Below, piece after piece: positions 47,230 to 58,081 of a stretch of DNA of 64,000 bases; the stretch's first letter is position 1, and each line of letters opens with the position of its first letter. The notes beneath the pieces are model-generated. The model was not told where the DNA came from, did not search any database, and saw only the letters and a program-made list of their open reading frames with translations. Origin of the DNA: Schizophyllum amplum (taxonomy: Eukaryota > Basidiomycota > Agaricomycetes > Agaricales > Schizophyllaceae). The DNA lies in NCBI GenBank assembly GCA_007026445.1, contig VDMD01000034.1:186001-250000 (forward strand), given 5' to 3'. Made by a program: the position numbers and the translations under genes.

Positions 47230-48600
47230 CGCGGACGGGGAGCCGGAGACATCACACTAGCACCCGGAGACCACATCAATAAGAGTGACTCGGTGAGTCA
47301 AGCATTAATGTCTCTCCCCTCCCCCCCTCCCCGTCCCGCCCACCTTCACCCATCCGCGCAGGCACTTTATGCCACAAATGCCTCCGCCTGTCCCATACTC
47401 ATCCTCCTAGCCCAATCCAGTATCCTGAATGCGCCACATATGGGGTCAAGTCTCCCCATGCGGCCGCACGCACGCGTCGCGGAGGGATAAACGAGGGATC
47501 AACGGGGATCAACGGGGAGGGTGATCGACGAGGGGCGAGTATATCCAACGAGGGGCGAGCGTGTTCAACGAGGGGGGAGGGTCGGAGGAGAGGGAGATCA
47601 ACGAGGGGAAGTCTCAGACGTCGATGCATGCGCGCAACAGGCTGCATCTCGGACTATGACGCGGAAGAGTCGGTCAGTTTCCAGAATATATCCTCGCGCA
47701 CATCCTCTCAGACTGCGCGTCACGTCACAAATGCAGTTCGTCGGGGCTTTCAGTTACCAGTACATCGAGCCACTGGTGGACCAGCAGCGCATTGCCTTTG
47801 GCGGGTAGAGCTCCGGCTCGTCGCCTTTTTTCGACGTCCATCTCGGTCAACATTCATCTCAGTCAACGTTCATCTCAACTGTTGGCTTTTGAGTGCGTCT
47901 TCTGAGTGAGTTCATCGGTCTCAAGCCCAACGCTTAAGCCTCGAGGCCGCTGCATTGACATGAGGCGCTCACCCGATGGTCGCCGCCGGCGCGTGCATCT
48001 TTTCATAGGCTCAACTATCCACGCAATCATAGGTGCCCTTGCCCGCGCGTGCGCAGGCAGCCCTGCTCGCTAGCAGCTGATCCATCGATAGGTAGGAGGC
48101 AAGAGGGAAGACCAGGATGTCGATCTACACATCACCACGACTTGCATCGTCGCGGAGTTGCTTGCCCTGCCGCATTTGTAGTTCGAGTCTTGCTCTTGCA
48201 TGGAGAGATCGCGAGATACTCAAGGCGTATGTACGCAAAAGCCTGAGTAAACCAGTTCAGTCATTTTTTCTAGTAAATAGGTGGCAGGAAATTATACTGT
48301 AGAGGGGATGCCATTGACACGTACGGCCATCAACCTAACGATGAACCTCACGTGACTGGTTCAAGTTCAGGGAGCCTAAGTAATTTCGAGAGTTCCGAAG
48401 GCAGCACATATGCGAGGCAAACCGTCAGAAATCATCGGACTTGGGTGGTGGAAGACACTCACCGATCCATGCTCGACAGCAGGTTGATGTCAGGATGACA
48501 TAAGCCAGGCCATGGCGCTCAATGTGTATGCCACTGCCAGCCCGGCCGTGCGCCCGGATGCTATCTAGATCTTGCGCTCACAACCCGAGATCTGAAAATC
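47230..48600. other. Intergenic, 1.4 kb, with G-rich repeats
   Basis: Contains the purine-rich repeat array at 47481-47609. No frame shows conserved content. The A/T-rich patch at 48250-48300 precedes the GFA gene by 300 bp. Confidence 0.5.
47481..47609 (+). repeat. Purine-rich tandem repeat, CAACGAGGGG units
   Basis: Seven or so units of (A)TCAACGAGGGG or ATCAACGGGG are arranged at 10-21 bp spacing, for example at 47499, 47509, 47546, 47567 and 47598. One pair shares the longer phrase AACGAGGGGCGAG. G-tracts of four to six could form a G-quadruplex on the plus strand. Confidence 0.7.
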
Positions 48601-49156
48601 ATGAGCAAAGGAACCTGCGGAGGAAACTGCCTATGTGGCGCCGTCCAGTACATCGTCCACAAAGGCGTGAACGACAACTTGGGTGCGGCCCACTGTCATT
48701 GTACGATGTGCGTCCTATATATGCGTCCTCTCAGCGCTGTAAATAGCGCACCTCTCTCTCCGAGACGCTTACCATCGCCATATTCCACTAATTCGTCCTC
48801 ATCGCCCCTTCCCCAGGTGTCGACAGTGGACAGGAGGCCTCAGCGTCACCGCCATCTGCTTCCCCTTATCCGCCGTCCACTTCATCGTGGATGATAACGA
48901 GGTCGACTTCCACCACCCGCCCCCCGCGCTCAAGTCCTACCGCAGCAGCCCAACCTATGTGCGCCAGTTCTGCGGCACCTGCGGCTCGAGCCTGTTCTTC
49001 TACTCGAAGGAGAACGACAGGGTGGACGTGTGCGGGGGCACGCTGAGGGAGGTGAAGGAGCTGAAGATCACGGAGCAGATATGGTGCGAGAATGTGATTC
49101 CGGGGATGGAGGTGGGGCCGACGGAGGGGGTGAAGATGTTTGAGAAGGGGAGTTAG
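48601..49156 (+). CDS. GFA / CENP-V domain protein (zinc, CxxC type)
   Basis: Two exons. The N-terminal MSKGTCGGNCLCGAVQY has the first Cys cluster (CxxxxC.C) of the Gfa fold. HCHCTMCRQWTGG is rebuilt across an intron of about 105 bp (48709-48816) and supplies the second zinc site. Further blocks are SVTAICFPLSAVHF, LKSYRSSPTYVRQFCGTCGSSLFF (third Cys pair), DVCGGTLREVKEL and the family's terminal VIPGMEVGPTEGVKMFEKG. The length of about 150 residues is normal. The family is named for a bacterial glutathione-dependent formaldehyde-activating enzyme, but most fungal members have no proven reaction. Likely cytosolic. Confidence 0.88.
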
Positions 49157-49446
49157 AAGGGATGAGGTGGGAGTTGGATGGAGGGAGGGGAGACAAGTGG
49201 AAGAAGAGTTTGGCGCTTGATTGAGGCGACATAGGGGTCGGATCGCAGGGAGCTATGGGAGTCCTCCCTTATTAGACGAGGCCACCACATCACGGACACA
49301 TCTCAGTTACATCCCGAGCCGATATGATAGTCGGATGGAATATATATATACGTGTTATGCAAGGATCGACGATGTACAACGAAACATAAGCTGGCCAATA
49401 GTATGATGGTATCGTTCGCTCACCGCGTCCCTCTCTTCCTCGCCGC

Positions 49447-50461
49447 TTAGAATTGATGATTGAGGTCGTCGTCCGTCGTCCTCGTCCGGCCAACAGGGCT
49501 GGGAGACCTATTAGGACCAGCGGCGCCAGCACTAGCGTAAGGGGTGCTGCTGCCATACAGCCCGCCCTCCGGATCCTCGGGGAAGTCGGTCGAACCGTTC
49601 GCCGACGACTGCACGCTCGCTGCAGTCGAGTGGCGCTTCTTCTTCGACTTCTTGCGGCGGCTGTTCTCCTCGGCGGTCGAGTACGCGTCCTCGGTGCGCG
49701 CCCACCGATCCTTCTTGCCCTTCGCCTTCTTGCCGCGCTTGGGTGTGTCCATGACGGCGTCGTCGAAGTTGGCGGGGTACTTCCAGCGTCCGCCGCTCGT
49801 AGACGAGTTGGCGTCGGCGTTGTAGTACTGCTCGTCCTCGGGGCCCCAGAGCTCGCCATTGGCGCCGCGGCGCGTAGCGGGAGCGCCGTGCGAGTCAGAG
49901 GAGAGGGAGAGGGTGGAAGGGTCCTGACCCTCCTCGTAGGGCTGCCCCTCAAGAGCGGAGGTGGGGTTGCGATCCTTGTAGCGGTTCGCCCACTGGGAGC
50001 GGCGCTCGTGGCGACGGATAGTAGAGATGTCGACAAGGCCGTACCGCTGTACCCATTTGGGGGTGCGAGCGTGAGTCTTGTTGTTGCGGATGTTCTGTAG
50101 TGTTCAAGCGATGGTTAGGCGTGGTTGTGAAATATGTCCCCACTGCATACCTGGATATAGAAGTTGTGTCCGTGGCCTATCGCGAATCGCGAGTCAGCTA
50201 CAGCAGATTATGCGAGGCACAGACAGCGCACCTGGTATATAGCCACAGATCGTCAACAGGAGATTAATCCAGAAGTCCTTGCCCACCCCAAAGCGCGCGG
50301 CGACGGCTGCAAGGAGTCAGTGGCGGGCCAGGCCGGGGAAAGGTGCCGCTGCGCTGCGCACCTAGGGGAGGGAAGAGGGAGCCAACGATAAAAAGAACGA
50401 CTGCATAGCCGTGGTGGCGCCGCGGGGTCAAGTCAACCTTCTGCGGGATATACTGGCTCAT
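49447..50461 (-). CDS. Pmp3/Sna family proteolipid with long hydrophilic C-terminal tail
   Basis: Four exons. The start at 50461 gives SQYIPQKVDLTPRRHHGYAV. Two membrane hairpin segments follow: VVLFIVGSLFPPLAVAARFG and GKDFWINLLLTICGYIPGHGHNFYIQ. The PPLAV and GYIPG signatures define the UPF0057/Pmp3 family. The three introns have GTGCGC, GTGCGC and GTATGC donors. Family members such as yeast Pmp3 are only about 55 residues long. Here about 170 further residues follow: a basic stretch (RTPKWVQRYGLVDISTIRRHERRSQWANRYKDRN), then acidic/Ser/Lys-rich sequence (KRGKKAKGKKDRW, RRKKSKKKRHS). That makes it more like the tailed vacuolar relatives Sna3/Sna4. I see no PPxY motif in the tail. The gene is divergent from the C2H2 factor. 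Confidence 0.85.
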
Positions 50462-50677
50462 CGTGCGCGACGCCGACGAACATGAAGTTCGGGATTGAGT
50501 AGCTTTGGCGGTGGCGGTGCTCCGTGCCCGTGGGAAAACCAGGAACAATGGCCGAGACAGGTTCTTGGCTCCGACGCGCATACGCCATCGAGCACGGGCG
50601 CTCTGCTATTTTACAAAAATCTCGACGGGTCTGCGGCGGGTAATCACGACGACGAGCGCATATCATCTTCCCGCGAC
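50462..50677. promoter_or_regulatory. Shared leader/promoter, Pmp3-like / C2H2 factor
   Basis: 216 bp separate the proteolipid start from the first ATG of the zinc-finger frame. The zinc-finger frame stays open back to 50495 without an ATG, so either this is a 5' leader that happens to be open or an unseen upstream exon supplies another start. Confidence 0.45.
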
Positions 50678-52627
50678 ATGGAACTCGCAGCGGACGCGCT
50701 GCTCGACCTCGCCGACGTCGTTCATGACGAAGGGATGGAGGAGGCAGAGCTGGATCACACCTTTCAAGCGTCAACTGGAGAGACGCGTGGGGATGCCTCA
50801 ACCAGCCTACCGTCTCTGCATAAGTCCCGTCCAGCCCCCTCTCATCTCGACGAATCTGCCTCCCCATTCGAAGCCGACGACCTCGAACGCGAGATCGCGA
50901 CTCTCCTCAACCAGGACGCGTCGCACACCGCCGATACAGCCCTTCTAACCGATTCGGATCACTCGCTCTCAACACAGCGCGCAGACGACGCGTCCGGCAC
51001 TGCCGCGCAACCCGGTATGAATCTGGCCGGGCTCTCGGCTATGATTCACACAGCTCAAGCTCAGCAGACGTCGCCTGACGCCCCGCCGCAGCTCAACACC
51101 CGCAGCGCCCCCTCCTTCCACTCCCTCACGGCTGCCACGCTCGGCAGCGCTCGCCCCGACTCTCATCGATCGTACGATCCCCTGGCCGACGACGAGGACG
51201 TACCGGACAGTCTATCCTCACCGCCGCGCAAGCGCCAGCGGCGCGAGCAAAGCGCGTCCGAGTCCACGGACTACTTCGCTTCGGATGGCGCGCTGTCAGG
51301 GGCTGACAACGAAGACGAGTGGAATGACTTTGCTTTGCAATTGTCGTATCAGGATGCTGACGGAGACGCGCCACCGTCTACGACACCCACTATGCATATG
51401 GACGATGGGCTTCTTGACATGCACCTGTTCGATCCTCGATTCCAGACGGACCTGTCTGAGGAGGACGATGATATTTCGCCGATAATCTCCAGCGTACGGC
51501 CTCAGCATCAACCACCACCCCCAAGACCCGAAACTCGTTCATCCCCTCACCCTCTTGCAAGAGAAACAACACCCGCAGTGGAAGAAACAGAACCTCCAAT
51601 CGTCGACGCAGAAGAGTCTGTGAGGAGGATCAAGAAACCAAAGGACGCGAACGGATACCATGTGTGCGAGTATGAGCACTGCGACAAGTCATTCAAGCGT
51701 CGAAGTGATATGTTGCGGCATATGCGAATACATTCTGGGGATCGACCATATTTGTGCACTCATCCGGGCTGTGGGAAGTCATTTATCCAGGTATGCTTCG
51801 CTTGTATTCTGTACGATCACGCTCACCTTTATTTTCAGCGATCGGCTCTCAGCGTTCACGCTCGAGTCCACACCGGAGAGAAACCTCACACTTGCGAATA
51901 CCCTCACTGCGGCAAGCTATTTGCCGACTCCAGTAGTCTCGCTCGGCACCGAAGAACGCATACGGGCAGCAGGCCCTTCAAGTGCGAGGAGCCCGGCTGC
52001 GACAAGGAGTTTACGCGGCGAGGTAATCTCAACTCGCATCTACGGACGCATGACCCGAATTATGAGCCAGAGCCGGACGTGTACGTTTTCTCAAACTCTG
52101 GCCTGCGCGTGTATACTGACAGTCACTGTAGGAAATATGACGCTACTGGAAAGAAGAAGCGCAAGCGCTCCGTCGCGAACGAGGACGATGAGTCTGGTGA
52201 AGAGGACAACAAGCTTCTCGAGTCTGTCAGGACCCTTTCCGCACTACTCACTGGCGATGAGCGTGGAATATCGAGCATCGGCGCAGAGCTCGCAGCCGCT
52301 ATCGCTGAAGCGCGACGCGAGCCATCGCAACCGACGACCATCGCCCCCGCGACCGACTATCAACAAGGGCAGCCGCCCACTGTCTACGAAATCGAGGACG
52401 ACGAAGAGGAGTCCGATGGCAATAATCCGGCTCCGCTCCGCTCAGGCCCGAAGGCTCTTGGGATAAGGCAAGCGACCCAGAACCGGACCGGGTCCTTGAG
52501 ACGACGGCGCACCTCGACGCTTGACGATGACGGCGACGGGGAAGAGGACGATGATGAAGACGGTGGCTCCACGGACGCCAACTCCTTCCCGACTCCCCTA
52601 CGCACGCGCAGGACCGCAGCTTCGTAA
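50678..52627 (+). CDS. C2H2 zinc-finger transcription factor, four fingers
   Basis: Three exons. The first ATG in the long frame gives MELAADALLDLADVVHDEG. The N-terminal half is acidic and disordered, with a probable nuclear signal PPRKRQRREQ and an acidic activation-like stretch (LSEEDDDISPII). Four tandem C2H2 fingers follow: CEYEHCDKSFKRRSDMLRH, CTHPGCGKSFIQ-RSALSVH (interrupted by a GT-AG intron at about 51791-51838), CEYPHCGKLFADSSSLARH and CEEPGCDKEFTRRGNLNSH. Linkers are HTGEKP/HTGSRP type. A second intron at about 52086-52132 leads to a basic GKKKRKRSV patch and acidic C-terminal tail. Finger spacing (C-x4-C) and linkers resemble the Zap1/Azf1-style fungal factors; the target is unknown. 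Confidence 0.88.
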   Translation: MELAADALLDLADVVHDEGMEEAELDHTFQASTGETRGDASTSLPSLHKSRPAPSHLDESASPFEADDLEREIATLLNQDASHTADTALLTDSDHSLSTQRADDASGTAAQPGMNLAGLSAMIHTAQAQQTSPDAPPQLNTRSAPSFHSLTAATLGSARPDSHRSYDPLADDEDVPDSLSSPPRKRQRREQSASESTDYFASDGALSGADNEDEWNDFALQLSYQDADGDAPPSTTPTMHMDDGLLDMHLFDPRFQTDLSEEDDDISPIISSVRPQHQPPPPRPETRSSPHPLARETTPAVEETEPPIVDAEESVRRIKKPKDANGYHVCEYEHCDKSFKRRSDMLRHMRIHSGDRPYLCTHPGCGKSFIQVCFACILYDHAHLYFQRSALSVHARVHTGEKPHTCEYPHCGKLFADSSSLARHRRTHTGSRPFKCEEPGCDKEFTRRGNLNSHLRTHDPNYEPEPDVYVFSNSGLRVYTDSHCRKYDATGKKKRKRSVANEDDESGEEDNKLLESVRTLSALLTGDERGISSIGAELAAAIAEARREPSQPTTIAPATDYQQGQPPTVYEIEDDEEESDGNNPAPLRSGPKALGIRQATQNRTGSLRRRRTSTLDDDGDGEEDDDEDGGSTDANSFPTPLRTRRTAAS

Positions 52628-53008
52628 TGACCCCTCCAATCCCGATACTACACAACCCCCACGTCTAATGCTTGCAAGCCGCTTTGTATGGCAAACGTAT
52701 TCTAGCGTCTGTATTCAGTACTCACTATCCGGTGCCTAATCGTTGCGTCTGGCCAGCGCTGTATAGCGCGGCGCGTTTCTTGCCGCCGGGACCAGCGAAG
52801 ACCAGGCGAAGACTCCGAAGAGGCCATTTGAAGTGCGGTTCCCCGTCGGACCGTTGCGCCGGCATGTGAAATGGGCGTATGTCATTGGGGTGCGAGTATA
52901 ATATGCGGTCACCGCTCCTCGGCGCGATCTCTTTCTGCCCGGCTCCGTCCGCCGCTTTATATTCTGCCAAGTCTTTCTTCTTCACTTACCACCACCATCT
53001 AACTCACC
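52628..53008. promoter_or_regulatory. Fructose-1,6-bisphosphatase upstream region
   Basis: Contains the C2H2 gene 3' end and the FBP1 promoter. A weak TTATATT lies at about 52956 (50 bp before the start) within a C/T-rich leader. It also has two CGGXGCG-type GC boxes. No coding signature. Confidence 0.45.
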
Positions 53009-54354
53009 ATGTCTGCCGAGCAACCACCCTCTACTGATCTCATCACCCTCACCCGGTAAGCCCCGCACAAGCAAACCGCTCCGAGCCCCTTTGCTTACCC
53101 CGCACTAGCCATGTCCTCAGCGATCAGCTGCATCTGGGACCAAAGGCGACGGGCGATCTCACCCTGTTGCTCACCGCGATTCAGACCACCGCAAAGTTCA
53201 TCGCAACAAACGTCCGGAAAGCCCGTCTCATCAACCTGTGCGTCGCTACTTCCTCTCGCGTGCCGCTCGTACTGATCTTGCTGATCTGCAGCGTCGGCCT
53301 CGCGGGCGAGACGAATGTGCAGGGCGAGGAGCAGAAGAAGCTCGATGTCCTGTCCAACGATATCATGATCAACTCCCTGCGCGCGTCTGGCAAGACCGCC
53401 GTGCTCGTCTCGGAGGAGAACGAGGAGGCGATCATCATCGAGGACAAGTACAAGGGCCGCTACTGCGTCGTCTTCGACCCGCTCGATGGCTCCAGCAATA
53501 TTGATGCTGGTGTCAACATCGGCACGATCTTCGGTATCTACAGAGTGGTATGTTGAGGCAGCGGCGTGCACTGGGCTGGGCGCTGACAAAAACTTGTAGA
53601 AGGAGGGCTCGAAGGGCGACATCTCAGACGTGCTACGACCGGGAAGTGAAATGGTTGCCGCGGGGTACACCATGTACGTCAAAACGAGCTCGGGGCGGAT
53701 ATGAATTGGGCACGCAGTGACTGACCTTCTCGAAGGTACGGCTCCTCCGCCAACTTTGTGCTCAGCACTGGCAATGGTGTCAACGGCTACACCCTCGACG
53801 CCGGCGTTGGCGAGTTTATCCTCACCCATCCTGACGTGCGTGTTCTAAACCACTTTTGCCTTCTGGCGGCATCCTCACATCCCGCACAGATCAAGATCCC
53901 GAATCGCGGCAAGATCTACTCCTTCAACGAGGGCAATGCGATGTTCTTCCACAAGCCCGTGAACGACTACTTGCAGTCGATCAAATTCCCCGCGAACGGC
54001 AAGCCCTATAGCGCACGATACATTGGTTCCATGGTGGCCGACGTCCACCGTACCTTGTTGTACGGCGGCATCTTCGGCTACCCAGACGACAAGAAGACCA
54101 AGACAGGGAAGTTGAGGATGCTATATGAGGCCTTCCCCATGGCCTTCTTGACCGAGCAGGTACGTGCGCTTTCGCTTGCTCAGACGCCCCTATTGACTGT
54201 CGAGCAGGCCGGAGGTGTCGCGACCGATGGCACCCGTCGTGTGTTGGACATCATGCCGAAGTCCATTCACGAGCGTTGTCCCGTCTTCCTCGGTAGCCGC
54301 GATGATGTCTTGGATGTCATGAAGTTCTACAAGGACGCCGAGGGTCAGCAATGA
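53009..54354 (+). CDS. FBP1: Fructose-1,6-bisphosphatase
   Basis: Seven exons separated by six short introns. It starts MSAEQPPSTDLITLTR. Conserved blocks appear in order: TTAKFIATNVRKARLINL, VGLAGETNVQGEEQKKLDVL, NDIMINSLRASGKTAVLVSEENEEA, the metal-binding signature VVFDPLDGSSNIDAGVNIGTIFGIYRV, RPGSEMVAAGYTMYGSSANFVLS, KIYSFNEGNAMFF, KPYSARYIGSMVADVHRTLLYGGIFGYP, LRMLYEAFPMAFLTEQAGG and the end DVLDVMKFYKDAEGQQ. All substrate and magnesium residues of class I FBPase are visible. The enzyme removes the 1-phosphate in the committed step of gluconeogenesis in the cytosol as a homotetramer. Expected length is about 340 residues, as in other fungi. In yeasts this gene is glucose-repressed. Confidence 0.96.
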
Positions 54355-54729
54355 GCGCCTGCATATATCCAAGATCTGTAGCAATATGAGCGCGAATGTA
54401 AAGTACGAACCACCATTATACTACACTACAACATAGATGCAGTTACGATCAGGCAAGCAGCAGACCGACGTGTGCAATGTGTGGAGGACCTAGTTTGGAG
54501 AACAATGGGCCGGTTCTGGCGGCCCGCGGTCCGGAACTGCCGCCTGATGGCCTGCTGCGGCAAGCCGCGGCCCGGACACTCGCTTTGTGCTCAACTTCCA
54601 CCTTCAGTCGCAGCGGCAGGCAAGTCGGGCACAAGGGATCCTAAGAAGCGCGATGTTTCATAACAAGGTGCATGACCTTTTTATCTGCTGTTGCATCCAC
54701 AACTCAACTCGCTTCTGCAGCGCAAACCA
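54355..54729. other. Intergenic between FBP1 and nuclear-type protein
   Basis: Contains a GC-rich imperfect inverted repeat around 54517-54575 (GGCGGCCCGCGGTCCGG near GCAAGCCGCGGCCCGGAC). No gene. Confidence 0.5.
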
Positions 54730-56028
54730 ATGCGAGTTCAGTCGGATGATGAATCCGAAGGGGAGAGCTCGGTGCCCGTAAAGCGCCCAAGAATCGAGGA
54801 AGAGCCATTCGCTAGCGAGGACGAGGAGATCGACGTAGAAGGTGCTGACCCACCGAGCCACGCCCCGAGCCGTCTGGTACGCAGGCAATCTTCCGGGAGC
54901 AGCAAGCGCCCTTCAAAACCCTCTGCGAAAGCCCCTCCTGCCAAGAAGCGCAAACGCGCCGCTGCATCCGACGCAGAGTCCGAGGACGAGTTTTTCAACG
55001 ATGCAGTGGACAGCGACGCGTTTGACGAGCCGCCATCCGAAGAAATAGACGACGGGGACGATGACTTCGTCGTGGACGACGGGCCGAAACGCGGGAAGGG
55101 CAAGGCAGCCGCAGGGCGTAGCAAAGCGCGACTCAAGGACGACGCCAAGACTAAGGACGACCGCCAGAAGCCTCCGCCATTGAAGCGCGCGCGTCCGACG
55201 CCCTCGCTGACGATCGACGACAGCGCGTCGCAGGCGTCGGGGGATACGCTCGCGTCGGCCGCGCCGGAGACGGCAGGTGGCGCGGTCTCGCTGAAGGCTC
55301 TGCCACGGATCAAGAAGAACAAGAGCACTGCGAGTACTGCGCCGGGGACACCGGGGACGCCTGCGGCTGCGAAGGGCAGCGGAACCAAGGCGGGCGCGCC
55401 ACCGACAAAGGCAGCGTTGGATTTGAGCAAGGACCTCGGTATCCGGGCGAACTCGCGCAAAGCGGCAGCGAATGCTCCTGCGAGCGACCTGAATCTGATG
55501 AACAAGGACATCTATTCGTCGTTGTTCAAGGTACGTGGCTGGCTGTGGTACAGGAGGTGGATCGGCTAATGCAACGTCACAGGGCGGTGCTGGACCTCCA
55601 CGCGCGGGAGTCAAGGTCGATGATGGACGCAAGGAGTTGATGAAGAAACGAGACGAGGAGCGCGCTAAGCGGCAAGAGAGCTTGGTGAGTACAGCTGCCG
55701 TCTCTGCCGTTTCTCCATCGCTCTCCGCCCCGTCACATATGCTAAAATTATCACGTATCTTTTCCCCGTGCTCTCTCAACCACAATATCCTCGGAATATG
55801 GTAACTGACCTATGCTCTCAGCGTCACACATTCGACCTCCAAGCGCAGACAGAGAAGATCATCCACTTCGAGCATCGACTACGTGCGCAAGGCAACGGAG
55901 TGTTATACCCCAACTTTCTCGCCGCAAAATGGCGGGACGTGTATGAGCGCGACAAGCGGGAGCGAGAGCAGCAGGCCCGATCAGATTCGGGGGGCGGGAC
56001 ACCCGGTGAGAGAAGGCAATTTAGCTGA
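54730..56028 (+). CDS. Acidic/basic, low-complexity nuclear-type protein, function unknown
   Basis: Three exons. The ATG at 54730 (MRVQSDDESEGE) is the first in frame; the frame is open a little further upstream without an ATG. The N-terminal 200 residues alternate acidic clusters (EEIDDGDDDFVVDDG) and basic, probably nuclear-localising, patches (AKKRKR, PKRGKGK). A Ser/Thr/Ala/Gly-rich linker follows. A more conserved-looking part is LDLSKDLGIRANSRKAAAN, NLMNKDIYSSLFKGG, VDDGRKELMKKRDEERAKRQESL and, after the second intron, HTFDLQAQTEKIIHFEHRLR with VLYPNFLAAKWRDVYERDKR. I do not recognise the family. A chromatin or RNA-related nuclear protein is a guess from composition only. Confidence 0.7.
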
Positions 56029-56333
56029 GAAACACAACATTAGCTGTGCACGCGTCGGCTGGGTCCACGACAGTTATGTATCTTGTACATGTAAACTTTG
56101 CTATGATGCGTTCAAAACTCAGAATTTGAGAATTCTGTTGTTCTCCAGTCTACGCAGGCAGTCGTTGACCGCGGCCAAGCGGACTGGCCGCGCCATCGCA
56201 GATCCCCAAGGCTTCTCACCTCATCTCGGTCCCTCCTCCAAGTCGGCGCTAAAATCGAATTGTCAGCGGAACTGGATACTCAGGTGGCGACAGACCACAA
56301 ACCACTAGGACTCACGAGTGCGAGCGAGCGAAT
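56029..56333. other. Convergent intergenic region
   Basis: Holds the 3' ends of the nuclear-type gene and the F-box gene. A/T-rich at about 56070-56130. No other feature. Confidence 0.5.
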
Positions 56334-58070
56334 TCATACATTGTTATTGTCCGTGGCAGGCCACTCTATGCCATCGAGATTCGTCTCCAGCGTTAGCAAC
56401 GCTTCTACGCGCTGCCCGTCATGAAGGGTTCGTGTAGTCCGCCTGGATTCCAAGACAACACGCAGAGCTTGGGCAACCTTCAATTTCGCTTTCACCTCGT
56501 CGTCATCGTGATCACGCTCGTCATGTCCAACATGCACCGCTAACGACTTTAGTCCAGGGACGAGGGGGGGACTACCGTCGTCGACGATAAGTATGGAGAG
56601 AAGGTCCGAATCAACGAAGCTGGTTAGAGCTGCGGTTCTGTGCTGTCCTCTGGCTAAGCGTAGTGTCGAGATTGCTGGAAGTTGTCGCAGGCAAGCCTTG
56701 ATTGCCTGAAGCAGCGCATCCTCTGTCACGATTTGCACGATCTCGAGCGTGCAAAGAGAAGTTTGCATGCCTCCAGACCGCTCTACGAAGCGGAGGAGAT
56801 CGTCCTCGATGCTTCCCGGAAAGGGCGAATCGATGCGGAGGTGGTGAAGGTTGGGAGAGATGATGATGGGCAGGATCGTGAAGGCAAACCGGTCGAGACA
56901 CAAGTGGCGGATGGCCGGCATGTTAATCGGGGTGGTGTCGCCGACATCGGCCATATCCAGAGCCCTCACACTGAGGCTTTCTACAGTGCGAGCACACTGG
57001 CGAACGGCATCCTCGACTTCAGCCCAGTTCATTACGGTGAGGGAAAGCGTGGAGAGTTGCCATGATGACGGAATTTCAAGATGTTGAGAATATAGGCTGC
57101 ACATATCGAGTGTGAAGTGGCGGACACTCGGTGAGTTGAATAGAAACGCGTGTGGCTGGTCCATGTTCGGCTCTTCCAGCTCCAAGTCCTCCGACCGCGT
57201 CAGGGCATAGATGTCCACAGTTTCGAGGGCCTCGAGAGTGTCGTCTGGCAAGCCACGCAAGAGACCCGTGTCTCCAGATAGCTGCAACGATGTCCATCTA
57301 TGGCTCGACATCGTGTGAATGGTCTTGTACATGCGGATAAACGCTTGCGTACGCGCCAGAGGCTCTTCTTCGTCGTAGCCCGAGTAGTGGTTCGTTCCAT
57401 AAGCCATGCGTACATAGAGCGGGTGTTGGCTCGAGCGGACGATGAACCGCGATGTGGCATGGATTGCGGCAAGATGCATGTTGGTGAACATCGACGGATA
57501 GTCAACGAGGATATGGTTCCAAAGGCTAGGCATGTCGAGCGATGCGCGCCTCCATGCGACACACACGCGCGTGTAAGCAGGATCCCCCAGCTTGTCCCCG
57601 ATGTTGTAGCCAGATGGCCTTTGTGGTTCGTCAATCTCAGAGAAGCGGTGATGACCATCCGAATGCAGCCAACGACCTCGTTTCTGTTCGTATTCGTCGC
57701 GTTCGTCCCAGGAGATATTCCACTCGTGCCTTTGCTGCGCGGCGCAGAATGAAAATATCTCCTGCAGGATGTCGGGCGCTAGACGACGGACAGGTGCCAC
57801 GTACGACGTGTTGATTGCCAGCTGTGTTGATACTGTCTCTCGTAGTTGTTGCAGGCGGACGATCTCATCCTCTATCCAGGCGAGGTCGAAGGCCAGTTGG
57901 CTCGAAAGTCGTTTGACCTCGCTCGCGTCTGCTGGAGACGGCAGGACACCGTCGCGATGAAGTTGGATGCTTGCAATCTTCTCTGATTGCGCAACGAGAT
58001 CCTGCGACTGGGCGCCTATTCTAGAAGAAGGCGGTACAGGCGCAGAGTGGGACTGTACTGGACTGGTCAT
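56334..58070 (-). CDS. F-box protein with N-terminal coiled coil
   Basis: Single exon. The start at 58070 (MTSPVQSHSAPVPPSS) is chosen because the upstream in-frame extension to 58376 reads as repetitive leader, not protein. A coiled coil (about residues 55-90: LSSQLAFDLAWIEDEIVRLQQLRETVS) leads into the F-box (about 95-160: YVAPVRRLAPDILQEIFSFCA, then a loop and YTRVCVAWRRASLDMPSLWNHI). The rest (to about 578) is LRR-like beta/alpha sequence, with LETVDIYAL, VRHFTLDMCSLYSQ and IRHLCLDRFAFTILPII as recognisable repeats. It is built like the F-box gene at 11785-13536. Probable SCF substrate adaptor. Confidence 0.83.
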   Translation of the reverse strand: MTSPVQSHSAPVPPSSRIGAQSQDLVAQSEKIASIQLHRDGVLPSPADASEVKRLSSQLAFDLAWIEDEIVRLQQLRETVSTQLAINTSYVAPVRRLAPDILQEIFSFCAAQQRHEWNISWDERDEYEQKRGRWLHSDGHHRFSEIDEPQRPSGYNIGDKLGDPAYTRVCVAWRRASLDMPSLWNHILVDYPSMFTNMHLAAIHATSRFIVRSSQHPLYVRMAYGTNHYSGYDEEEPLARTQAFIRMYKTIHTMSSHRWTSLQLSGDTGLLRGLPDDTLEALETVDIYALTRSEDLELEEPNMDQPHAFLFNSPSVRHFTLDMCSLYSQHLEIPSSWQLSTLSLTVMNWAEVEDAVRQCARTVESLSVRALDMADVGDTTPINMPAIRHLCLDRFAFTILPIIISPNLHHLRIDSPFPGSIEDDLLRFVERSGGMQTSLCTLEIVQIVTEDALLQAIKACLRQLPAISTLRLARGQHRTAALTSFVDSDLLSILIVDDGSPPLVPGLKSLAVHVGHDERDHDDDEVKAKLKVAQALRVVLESRRTTRTLHDGQRVEALLTLETNLDGIEWPATDNNNV

Positions 58071-58081
58071 TTTGTGGTCAC

